Source: Marinobacter gelidimuriae
Lineage (GTDB): Bacteria > Pseudomonadota > Gammaproteobacteria > Pseudomonadales > Oleiphilaceae
Length of the DNA: 64,000 nt
Assembly: GCF_000372805.1 (NCBI RefSeq)
Contig: NZ_KB889840.1
Span: forward strand, 4,055-68,054
Direction of reading: 5' to 3'
Part shown: positions 34,983 to 41,488 of the stretch, one piece after another
How the letters are laid out: each line of letters begins with the position of its first letter
Numbering within the stretch: position 1 is the stretch's first letter
Translations under genes and position numbers: made by a program
The notes under the pieces: model-generated
The model's database searches: none
What the model saw: only the letters and a program-made list of their open reading frames with translations
What the model was told of the DNA's origin: nothing

Positions 34983-37135
34983 CGATTGATACCTGTTAGG
35001 GCGGCTTCAAAATGCCGCTGCTGGAGAACCACCGCACCCTCAATCTTGCGAGTGCTTTGCACCCGTTCCCGGACGGCATTGAGCGCCGCGTTCTGACAAA
35101 TCGCGGCCAGGTCGGCGCCCGAAAGCCCCTCGGTCCGGGGAATTAGTTCTTCGATGGAAAGGCCCTTGGCCAAGCGCTTTTTGCGCGTGTGCACCTTTAA
35201 GACGGCAAGGCGTTCCCGTGCGTCTGGGGGTGGGATCGTCACCTTCACGTCGAAGCGCCCCGGACGCAACAGAGCCGGATCAATCATGTCTGGGCGATTC
35301 GTTGCAGCCAGGATCAGCACCCCGGTCAGCTTCTCGATCCCGTCCAGTTCCGCCAGGAATTGACCCACCACCCGCTCGCTGACATGAGACTCCGAAGAGC
35401 CGCCACTTCTTTGCGGCACCAAGGCATCAATCTCGTCAAAGAACACCAGACAGGGTGCTGCCTGCTTAGCCTTGCGGAACACCTCGCGCACCGCCGATTC
35501 CGACTCGCCGACGTATTTCGATAGTAAGGCAGGCCCCTTGATGCTAATAAAATTCATCTCGGACATACTGGCCGCTGCCTGGGCGAGTAGTGTTTTGCCG
35601 CAACCTGGAGGCCCGACCAGGAGAATCCCTTTCGGTGGCTTGACATCGGCCGCTTCTAACAACTCTCGATATTTCTGCGGCCACTCGATGGCTTCTTGTA
35701 GTAGTGTCTTGACCTCCTCCAAGCCTCCCACGTCATCCCACGTCGTCGTTGGTACCTCGACGAACACTTCGCGCAGCGCCGAGGGCTCCACTTCGCACAG
35801 GGCAGACAGAAAATCATTCTTTGATATTTCCAGTTGCATCAACGTCTCATAGGGGAGAGTGGACTGTGCCATATCGACCTCTGGCAAAACTCGTCGCAGG
35901 CAGGTCATGGCTGCCTCACGGCACAAAGCTTCGAGATCAGCGCCTACAAACCCGTGTGTGATACGGGCTATCTCGCCCATGTCAACGTCCGTCGCCAAGG
36001 GCATGCCGCGGCTGTGAATCTCCAGAATCTGCAAGCGTCCATGACGGTCCGGAACCGGAAGCACAATTTCTCTGTCAAAGCGACCAGGACGGCGCAGTGC
36101 CGGATCAAGCAAGTTCGGCAGGTTGGTGGCGGCAATGACAATCACCTTGCCCCGACTCTTCAAGCCGTCCATCAGCGTCAGCAGTTGTGCGACGACCCTG
36201 CGCTCAACCTGCTTTTCTCCGCCCAGCTCCTCGCGCTTGGGCGCGATAGCCTCGATCTCGTCAATAAAAATGATACTGGGGGCGTGCTTCTCTGCCTCCT
36301 CAAACACCGAGCGCAGCTTGGCTTCCGACTCCCCATAGAACTTGCCAATGATTTCTGGCCCGCTGATAGAGATAAAATAAGCATCAGTCTCGTTAGCCAC
36401 CGCCCGCGCAACCAATGTCTTGCCGGTTCCGGGTGAGCCGTGCAGCAGTACGCCCTTGGGTGCTTGAATGCCGAGCTTCTCGAAAATCTGCGGGTGACGC
36501 AGCGGCAACTCGATCATCTCGCGGATCTTTTGCACCACTGGACCTAGTCCGCCGATGTCTTCATAGGACACGGAGGGGCCCACCGCTTTGCGTTTTTCCT
36601 GCCCCACTGGTGCCACATCAACCGTCAAAAGGGTGGTCGGTGCAATCAGAACCGGCCCCTTCGGTGTCGTCTCGCGGACGATAAATTCAGTGTGCCGACT
36701 GCCGAACAAAGTCGCACGGATTCGATCGCCTTGAATCACTGGAAGGCCATCCAGAAGGCTCCCGATATACTTCATATCACGCTCGCCTGGCACGACATCG
36801 GTGGGCGAAAGAACCAGCTTCTGCGCCGGCTGCGTGGCCACTTTTCGTACTGTCACGATCTCATCGAGTGCCACTCCGGCATTCCCCCGAGAGAGGCCAT
36901 CGAGCTGCACCTTGGCCCCGTTCCTGGACTCCTTGTATGCGGGCATCAGCTTGCAGACACTGCTGCGTTTCCCGGAAACTTCAATGATCTCGCCAATCTT
37001 GGCCCCCAGCGCCTCAATATCGGCCGGATCCATCCTGGCTAGCGCCCGACCAGCGTCCTTGCCGAGGGCTTCACTGACTTTAAGCCGCAGCGCGCCTTCG
37101 GCCGGCTTCTTCGTCTCACGGGTTTTTTTCTGCAT
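34979..37135 (-). CDS. Cdc48/VAT-like double AAA+ ATPase
   Basis: 718 residues from the ATG at 37135 (GGAG about 8 nt in front). An N-terminal double-psi barrel of the Cdc48 type (ALRLKVSEALGKDAGRALA) is followed by two AAA+ modules. Walker A is GSPGTGKT near 233-240 and GPPGCGKT near 515; Walker B is FIDEIEAIAP and FFDEIDALVP. Second-region signatures PGRFDREI and PGRFDVKV are present. Cdc48 enzymes unfold or extract proteins from complexes. In this cluster it may remodel misassembled GvpA or drive turnover of vesicles. The role is inferred from position only. Confidence 0.9.
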   Translation of the reverse strand: MQKKTRETKKPAEGALRLKVSEALGKDAGRALARMDPADIEALGAKIGEIIEVSGKRSSVCKLMPAYKESRNGAKVQLDGLSRGNAGVALDEIVTVRKVATQPAQKLVLSPTDVVPGERDMKYIGSLLDGLPVIQGDRIRATLFGSRHTEFIVRETTPKGPVLIAPTTLLTVDVAPVGQEKRKAVGPSVSYEDIGGLGPVVQKIREMIELPLRHPQIFEKLGIQAPKGVLLHGSPGTGKTLVARAVANETDAYFISISGPEIIGKFYGESEAKLRSVFEEAEKHAPSIIFIDEIEAIAPKREELGGEKQVERRVVAQLLTLMDGLKSRGKVIVIAATNLPNLLDPALRRPGRFDREIVLPVPDRHGRLQILEIHSRGMPLATDVDMGEIARITHGFVGADLEALCREAAMTCLRRVLPEVDMAQSTLPYETLMQLEISKNDFLSALCEVEPSALREVFVEVPTTTWDDVGGLEEVKTLLQEAIEWPQKYRELLEAADVKPPKGILLVGPPGCGKTLLAQAAASMSEMNFISIKGPALLSKYVGESESAVREVFRKAKQAAPCLVFFDEIDALVPQRSGGSSESHVSERVVGQFLAELDGIEKLTGVLILAATNRPDMIDPALLRPGRFDVKVTIPPPDARERLAVLKVHTRKKRLAKGLSIEELIPRTEGLSGADLAAICQNAALNAVRERVQSTRKIEGAVVLQQRHFEAALTGINR

Positions 37136-37203
37136 CGAACTCTCCGGTTTTCGCCACGCGGTCATCCCCTCATTTCACAAGACGAGAGAACCAAGGGGTG
37201 CGC

Positions 37204-37806
37204 TTATTTATTGAGCTTTATTTCCACGATTCCGCCCCTGCAGATAAAGCTCATCTTGTCCGATGAGAAGCTGGTCGGCAAGAGCATTTCCTTACGATAT
37301 TTTTTCTCACCCCGCTCGGCTGCCAGCGTGAGGATATCGTCATGGACTTCCAGCCGCACATCTTCCTGCGTGATGCCTGGCACTTCAGCGACGATCAGGA
37401 TATGCGTTGGCTCATCGAACAGATCGGTCATGGGTTCCCGAATTTCCAGGACTTCCACGACGCCGCTGCGCTCGTCCTTTCGAATGTTGCCGAAGGGTTC
37501 GACTTTGACCCCTTGTTCGCCCAAGCCGGTCTTGACCGAAAACCCGTACACGCCCTGCAGACGTTTGTCCGGCCCCAGATCGAACTCGCCGCTCTTGCTC
37601 GTGACGCCGCCGGCTTTGTCCGCCTCGTCAGCCAGTTTTCCAAGCTGGTCGATGAGCCCGCCGAGCCCGCCTAAAAATCCGGGCAAGCCCGACTCTTCAG
37701 GCTTAGACGCTACCGGCCCTGCGAACAGACCCCCGAGCCGGCGCCGGATCTCTTCCAGGCGCTGTTTGCCTTCGGAAAACTGCCCTGATCTGTCCTTGTT
37801 TGCCAT
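37204..37806 (-). CDS. gvpH: GvpH, Hsp20-like gas vesicle protein
   Basis: 200 residues. The N-terminal half is glycine-rich and charged (GLPGFLGGLGGLIDQLGK). The C-terminal 85 residues form an alpha-crystallin domain (FDEPTHILIVAEVPGITQEDVR, then ILTLAAERGEKKYRKEM). GvpH of other gas-vesicle clusters has the same layout. Small heat-shock proteins hold unfolded proteins without ATP. AGGAG precedes the ATG. Lies between gvpJ and the Cdc48-like gene. Confidence 0.88.
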   Translation of the reverse strand: MANKDRSGQFSEGKQRLEEIRRRLGGLFAGPVASKPEESGLPGFLGGLGGLIDQLGKLADEADKAGGVTSKSGEFDLGPDKRLQGVYGFSVKTGLGEQGVKVEPFGNIRKDERSGVVEVLEIREPMTDLFDEPTHILIVAEVPGITQEDVRLEVHDDILTLAAERGEKKYRKEMLLPTSFSSDKMSFICRGGIVEIKLNK

Positions 37807-37848
37807 GTGTTTCTCCTAAGTTTGTTGGCGCTTCGTCCTTGAAGCCGT

Positions 37849-38178
37849 TCAGCTCGGTGCGGCCGGTTGGCGGGCAAGGTCTTGCTCCAAATGGGCGATT
37901 CGCGCTCGAAGCGTATCGAGTTCCTGATTGTCATCTTGCTGCTTCGCCCCCGAATTGAGATAGGGATTGGTCATCCACCAATCAATGCCCATCTCTTGGG
38001 CCTTGTCCACGGAACAAATCAAAAGGCGGATCTGAATCGTCAGCAATTCGATATCCACCAGGTTGATCTTGATATCGCCGGCGATCACCACGCCCTTGTC
38101 CAGAATACGCTCCAGAACATCGGCAAGAGTGGACGAATCTGTGGAGTGCGTCATTGAGCTTTCGTTGTTATCCATCAT
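37849..38178 (-). CDS. gvpJ: GvpA-family minor protein (GvpJ/GvpA3-like)
   Basis: 109 residues. Residues about 12-70 show the GvpA fold (STLADVLERILDKGVVIAGD, LLTIQIRLLICSVDKAQEMG). The C-terminal tail is polar and partly coiled-coil (LDTLRARIAHLEQDLA), unlike GvpA itself. Such GvpJ-type proteins are minor parts of the conical tips. A copy of its first 25 or so codons reappears at 41040-41109 in a chimeric pseudogene. Two adjacent ATG codons could start it. Confidence 0.85.
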   Translation of the reverse strand: MMDNNESSMTHSTDSSTLADVLERILDKGVVIAGDIKINLVDIELLTIQIRLLICSVDKAQEMGIDWWMTNPYLNSGAKQQDDNQELDTLRARIAHLEQDLARQPAAPS

Positions 38179-38185
38179 GTTTGTC

Positions 38186-38476
38186 CTAAAGTAATTTTCC
38201 CAGCGGACCTAGATCAAGGTTCAGTTCGTCATCGGTCAGTCCGAACTCTTTTTTCAGCCATTCCATTTCCTCACCCAATCTTAAAAGGGTCAGACCCAAG
38301 CGCTCGATTTCTTCCTCCGAAAGCGTGCCACCCTCTATGCGCCGGAGCGACTGCTTTTCCAGCAATTGCCGGATCAACTCAACCAACGTCAGAACAAGTT
38401 GCCCGAGTCCTTTGCGCATATTTTCCGGATCGAGCGCTATACGCGGCGACGGCGCCGGGCTTTCGGGTTCTGTCAT
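38186..38476 (-). CDS. gvpK: Gas vesicle protein GvpK
   Basis: 96 residues with the GvpK pattern: RIALDPENMRKGLGQLVLTL, LLEKQSLRRIEGGTLSEEEIE and WLKKEFGLTDDELNLDLGPLG. GvpK is a conserved minor protein needed for vesicle formation. It overlaps the preceding gvpA-like gene by 4 bp and is followed by gvpJ after 7 bp. Confidence 0.93.
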   Translation of the reverse strand: MTEPESPAPSPRIALDPENMRKGLGQLVLTLVELIRQLLEKQSLRRIEGGTLSEEEIERLGLTLLRLGEEMEWLKKEFGLTDDELNLDLGPLGKLL

Positions 38477-38679
38477 GCTTGTCCTTCCAGTGCCCGCTTC
38501 AGCTTCGCTTCATTGGCGGTTTCTACCGAAGTCAGTGTGAGGTTCAGGCCCAGATAGATCAAATCGATATCGGCCACCGAAATAACGATTTCGCCGACCA
38601 CCACCACGCCTGTGTTCAAAACCCGGTCCAGGGTTTCGCACAAAGACATGCTGTCTGAATAGCTGACAGGTTTATTCAT
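38473..38679 (-). CDS. GvpA-family small protein (GvpA2/GvpS-like)
   Basis: 68 residues with the GvpA-like core (ETLDRVLNTGVVVVGEIVISVADIDLIYLGLNLTL), clearly diverged from the two main GvpA proteins. AAGGAG lies upstream; a GTG at 38685 is an alternative start two codons earlier. Probably a minor shell or tip protein. Part of the tight run gvpA-like, gvpK, gvpJ. Confidence 0.85.
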   Translation of the reverse strand: MNKPVSYSDSMSLCETLDRVLNTGVVVVGEIVISVADIDLIYLGLNLTLTSVETANEAKLKRALEGQA

Positions 38680-38699
38680 CGTCACAGAACTCCTTCAAA

Positions 38700-38990
38700 T
38701 CACAACAAGCGCTCATACATGTAGCGTGCCGCATGCCTAGCGCCGTCGCGTTCATGTGCTTCAGCTAATTTCAGCAGGGTCGCGTGTGCGACCAGCGCTT
38801 GCGCCGTCTCGGGATGGTTTTCCAGCAACGCCCAGTACATCTCCATCGCCTGCCGCATATTGCCTTCACTGCGGTAGCGGTGCGCCATGCCCAGCAGACG
38901 ATCGAGTAAACTGCCCCCCGTAGCTTCTTCCGCGCTACCGGTTGGTGCAATCGCCGGTTTCGTCATACCCAATTCTGTTTCTGCTTGCAT
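38700..38990 (-). CDS. Small helical TPR-like protein of the gas-vesicle cluster
   Basis: 96 residues. After a flexible N-terminus of about 25 residues, paired helices resemble a TPR unit (GNMRQAMEMYWALLENHPETAQ, shortened here to GNMRQAMEMYWALL and ENHPETAQALVAHATLL). I do not recognise a named Gvp family. A copy of its first 20 or so codons lies at 41415-41474 behind the full arsA-like gene, so it was once directly downstream of that gene. It may be an adaptor for a chaperone. Confidence 0.65.
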   Translation of the reverse strand: MQAETELGMTKPAIAPTGSAEEATGGSLLDRLLGMAHRYRSEGNMRQAMEMYWALLENHPETAQALVAHATLLKLAEAHERDGARHAARYMYERLL

Positions 38991-39014
38991 ACAATGTTCC
39001 TTTTTTAGTAATGT

Positions 39015-39180
39015 TGATCGTGTGGGCTTGGGTTCAAGCTGTCATAGAGTGAGCGCCCCAAGCTGCCCAGCCGCTCCCGCTCAACTGATTCTTGCCGGTA
39101 TACGATGGTGAGGTTTTGCTCTCGAAATGTCTCCTGATACCGCTCCAACAGAAGCCGCTCACCGCGCCGCAGAAGAGCCA
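39015..39180 (-). pseudogene. Duplicated 3' fragment of the arsA-like gene
   Basis: This stretch matches the 3' end of the arsA-like gene (about 41500-41667) with few changes, but has no start or P-loop. With the 5' part of the TPR-like gene it forms a direct repeat of about 235 bp (38933-39170 versus 41417-41667). The two repeats flank the inserted gvpA2-gvpC block. Past 39180 the match is lost. Confidence 0.8.
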
Positions 39181-39276
39181 CGCTTGGACCTTGAGTAAAG
39201 TTAGCGGCAGGATGACTTTCCGCAATTTGTCTTGAGCCGCCGTCTTATCACTCTCAGACCAGGCGCAGCAATGGGA

Positions 39277-40104
39277 CTATTCGCCACCCTTGGATGGCGT
39301 ATAAAGTCGCGTCTCGTCGTCCCTCTGGGCCTTTCCTTTTTCGATCAACCCCTTCATGATTTTACCGACTGCCATGGCATACAACGACACCTGCTCGCCG
39401 ATTTGGGTGGCAGAAATACCACTCGGGTTTTCCCGCACGACTTGGAGCACTCTTTCCTCATCTGACATCTCGGATTCGTGTGTGCTTGGCTGCGATTTTG
39501 CTTCGGTTTCTGGGCGAGCTACCGGCTCTTCAGTCTCGCGCGTTCCAAACCCCAACTTTTCGATCAGCTTTCCCTCCATTCCAAAAGCCCCATCCTCCGC
39601 CCTGGCGGCTACTTGGTTAGCCCTTGTGGCCCCCGTGCCAAACCAAGCCACATGGGCGGCCGTGTTTTGAGCCTGATTTTCTTTTCTCTGCTCGGCAACC
39701 CCGATAAACAACTCTTTGTTATCTGCCTGAATTTCTTTTCTCAGCTCAGCGACCCCGCGCTTCATGTCGGCAACGAACTCCGCGCGCACTTTGGACTCCT
39801 GCTCCCCCTCGCGTTTGCGCATCACCTCGTTCGCCGCGCGTTCCTTGTTTTCTGCCTGATTTTCTTTTCTCAGCTCAGCAACCCTGTTCGTTATGTCGGC
39901 AACGAACTCCACGCGCACTTTGGACTCCTGCTCCCCCTCGCGCTTGCGCATCACCTCGTTCGCCGCGCGTTCCTTGTTATCCGCCTGATTTTCTTTTCTT
40001 AGCTCGGCAACCCTGTTAGTTATGTCGGCAACGAACTCCACGCGGTCGCGATGTCCAGTTTCCATCTCTTCGCACAATCGCGCCAAATCATTTGCTCTAT
40101 TCAT
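39277..40104 (-). CDS. gvpC2: Long GvpC-like protein with 43-residue repeats and a winged-helix C-terminus
   Basis: 275 residues from MNRANDLARL (ATG at 40104). Two full copies of a 43-residue helical repeat and a partial third (VEFVADITNRVAELRKENQ, then AANEVMRKREGEQESK) fill residues 20-145. A motif AAHVAWFG follows. The last 60 residues (MSDEERVLQVVRENPSGISATQIGEQVS... with GKIMKGLIEKGKAQRDD) look like a winged-helix domain, not usual for GvpC. GvpC binds the outside of the GvpA shell and stiffens it. Follows gvpA2 after a hairpin. Confidence 0.82.
   Translation of the reverse strand: MNRANDLARLCEEMETGHRDRVEFVADITNRVAELRKENQADNKERAANEVMRKREGEQESKVRVEFVADITNRVAELRKENQAENKERAANEVMRKREGEQESKVRAEFVADMKRGVAELRKEIQADNKELFIGVAEQRKENQAQNTAAHVAWFGTGATRANQVAARAEDGAFGMEGKLIEKLGFGTRETEEPVARPETEAKSQPSTHESEMSDEERVLQVVRENPSGISATQIGEQVSLYAMAVGKIMKGLIEKGKAQRDDETRLYTPSKGGE
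39768..40025 (-). repeat. Two 129-bp tandem repeats inside gvpC2
   Basis: The phrase CGGCAACGAACTCC starts at 39768, 39897 and 40026, a period of exactly 129 bp (43 codons). The first two units are nearly identical; the third soon diverges into the N-terminal part. In-frame repeats of this size allow gain or loss of repeat units by recombination. The short gvpC at 47898 lacks them. Confidence 0.92.
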
Positions 40105-40149
40105 ATCAAATACCCCGTTTTTCAGCATCCAGATTTTGATGCCCATAAA

Positions 40150-40194
40150 TTACCCACAACCGGACGACAGCAAGTCTCTCGCCCGGCTGGGTAA
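40150..40194 (-). terminator. Intercistronic hairpin between gvpA2 and gvpC2
   Basis: Arms TTACCCACAACCGG (40150-40163) and CCGGCTGGGTAA (40183-40194) pair with a small bulge. No strong T-run follows. As in other gas-vesicle operons, such a hairpin may let more gvpA than gvpC be made, by partial termination or by protecting the gvpA mRNA end. Confidence 0.6.
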
Positions 40195-40210
40195 CTGTCA
40201 AGGATCGACT

Positions 40211-40429
40211 TTACGCCGGCGCTGCTGCGCTGGCTGTGAGGCCAATGGCCTCCGCATACTTAAGGTAAGTTTCGACCGACGCAATCACTACGCGTAACTC
40301 GACTGATAGCAGCTCAATCCCGACTAAGGACACTTTGACCCAAGCATCGATGACGATACCTTTGTCCAAGATGCGATCTACTACTTCTGCCAGACTTGAA
40401 GAGTCTGTTGATTTTTGTACGTTTGCCAT
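40211..40429 (-). CDS. gvpA2: Major gas vesicle shell protein GvpA, copy 2
   Basis: 72 residues, almost the GvpA consensus ([26 protein letters not shown]..., shortened: [18 protein letters not shown] and [20 protein letters not shown]). It assembles into the ribbed hydrophobic shell. It differs from copy 1 at only two residues (V for I, A for S), while many third codon positions differ, so both copies are kept under strong selection. It has its own sigma54 promoter. Confidence 0.97.
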   Translation of the reverse strand: MANVQKSTDSSSLAEVVDRILDKGIVIDAWVKVSLVGIELLSVELRVVIASVETYLKYAEAIGLTASAAAPA

Positions 40430-40491
40430 GTTATAAGCTCCATTTTTTCCCCAAACGGTCTAGACCGAACGATCGAAATTCGTGCGTTACT

Positions 40492-40517
40492 GCCGGAATA
40501 GGGGAGTAATTTCCGGC
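40492..40517 (-). promoter_or_regulatory. Predicted 5'-end mRNA hairpin of gvpA2
   Basis: GCCGGAA (40492-40498) and TTCCGGC (40511-40517) form a 7-bp stem with a 12-nt loop. The transcription start predicted from the sigma54 promoter is near 40521, so the stem would sit at the very 5' end of the mRNA. Such hairpins can protect transcripts from decay. The same layout recurs before gvpA1. Confidence 0.6.
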
Positions 40518-40531
40518 TGCAATTAGTTACA

Positions 40532-40547
40532 GGCAAATTAAGTGCCA
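40532..40547 (-). promoter_or_regulatory. Sigma54 promoter of gvpA2
   Basis: On the minus strand TGGCACTTAATTTGCC matches the sigma54 consensus TGGCAC-N5-TTGC, with GG and GC at the correct spacing. It lies about 105 bp before the gvpA2 ATG. An NtrC-type activator is encoded at 49608-51122. Confidence 0.85.
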
Positions 40548-40772
40548 ACACAGTAGTGGGAAGTTCCCCCTCACTCTCAACGGGGGATTTACGCATTAAA
40601 GAAGGTCCGCATAAGTCCGTGTGATTGGGCCAGTCGAAGCCAAAAACCTGTATAACGACAACTTGTTGCATACCATAGCCAAACTAAGGTGTTTTGTGCA
40701 GAGTTTCCTTTTGCCATTGAATATCAAGGAACTGAACTCAGGGATTAGGACGATCACTCATGGTGCTAATTT

Positions 40773-40802
40773 CAGATATAGGGAATATTTCCCCTATATC
40801 TG
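40773..40802. promoter_or_regulatory. Palindrome upstream of the gvpA2 promoter (possible activator site)
   Basis: CAGATATAGGG (40773-40783) and CCCTATATCTG (40792-40802) form a perfect 11-bp inverted repeat with an 8-nt centre, about 230 bp upstream of the -24 box. This is the place and shape expected of an upstream activator sequence. A decayed version is at 48784-48801 before gvpA1. It could also be a terminator of the upstream pseudogene, but no T-run follows. Confidence 0.55.
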
Positions 40803-40863
40803 ATGAAAGTAGGTAGAAATTTTCTAGGAGTGTTGCCCCTATTTCGTTTTGGCCCCCTTGGCG

Positions 40864-41109
40864 CTAAGTGATGGCAGAAGGTGCTTTACCTGTATATCCG
40901 GGTGCAGAAGCGCTTCCACCGAGTGAGCCAGTCCAAGGAACAGGAAACCGATCTCGTCGTCGCACAAGGTGTCGTTGATGCGTTGGGCAATGTAGTGATC
41001 TCGTTCGGCCAGGAGTTTGCGGCCCTCGTCGATCGCCGGCGATCACCACGCCCTTGTCCAGAATACGCTCCAGCACATCGGCGAGTGTGGACGAATCTGT
41101 GGAGTGCTT
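40864..41109 (-). pseudogene. Chimeric pseudogene: gvpJ 5' end joined to the 3' end of the 207-residue gene
   Basis: Bases 41040-41109 match the gvpJ start region (STDSSTLADVLERILDKGVVIAGD in three parts: STDSSTLADV, LERILDK, GVVIAGD). Bases 40864-41040 match the last 60 codons of the gene at 48844 with only about one change. The junction is the 10-bp string ATCGCCGGCG, found at the matching place in both parents. The two parts are joined out of frame, so no meaningful protein results. Confidence 0.85.
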
Positions 41110-41414
41110 CTCCCGCTGATCGACATGGAGAGCAAAGCGAAGTCGATTAGTCGCCAGTAGGCAACGCGTTTTTGCATTTTCGTAATAGAGCGATAGCGAA
41201 CAGTGGAGAATAATGTTAGAAAAGGCTTTCTGTTGCCGTAGAGTTCATTGTGGTAATAGTATGTAGCCAGACCTGAGCTTGCGACAGTGTGGCGGAAAGC
41301 TATGGACGGAGGACGGCTGGGGAGCCGAAGGCATTAATGGTCGCGTTAAGTTTTTGCTGCTTGCTTGGCCTCGGATGCCCAAAACAAGCTATCGCAAAAG
41401 TAGCGACTCGCTGG
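41110..41414. other. Gene-free stretch in the duplicated block
   Basis: About 300 bp with no convincing gene, transposase fragment or terminal inverted repeat. It does not match other parts of the window that I could find. It joins the chimeric pseudogene to the 5' fragment of the TPR-like gene, so it may be the scar of the event that brought the block in. Confidence 0.5.
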
Positions 41415-41474
41415 CGCGCCACCGGTTGGTGCAATCGCCGGTTTCGTCATACCTAATGCTGTTTCTTCTTGCAT
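41415..41474 (-). pseudogene. 5' fragment of the TPR-like gene
   Basis: An ATG at 41474 opens MQEETALGMTKPAIAPTGG, which matches the start of the protein at 38990 (MQAETELGMTKPAIAPTG), and then leaves the match. It lies 15 bp past the arsA-like stop, in the same order as the intact TPR-like gene behind the arsA remnant at 39015-39180. Confidence 0.8.
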
Positions 41475-41488
41475 ACAAGTTTCCTTTT

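Larger units (their letters stand above)
40430..40863 (-). promoter_or_regulatory. Regulatory region of gvpA2
   Basis: No gene is seen in these 434 bp. The region matches 48440-48843 before gvpA1 in patches: hairpin, sigma54 box, a CATTA..GAAGGTC..GTCCGT block near 40593-40620, and the palindrome. The rest has diverged. It holds the whole control region of the second gvpA-gvpC unit. Confidence 0.75.

Noticed and set aside
41110..41414. Possible insertion sequence remnant in the duplicated block
   Set aside because: I looked for transposase motifs and terminal inverted repeats and found none. Direct repeats from operon DNA explain the block better.
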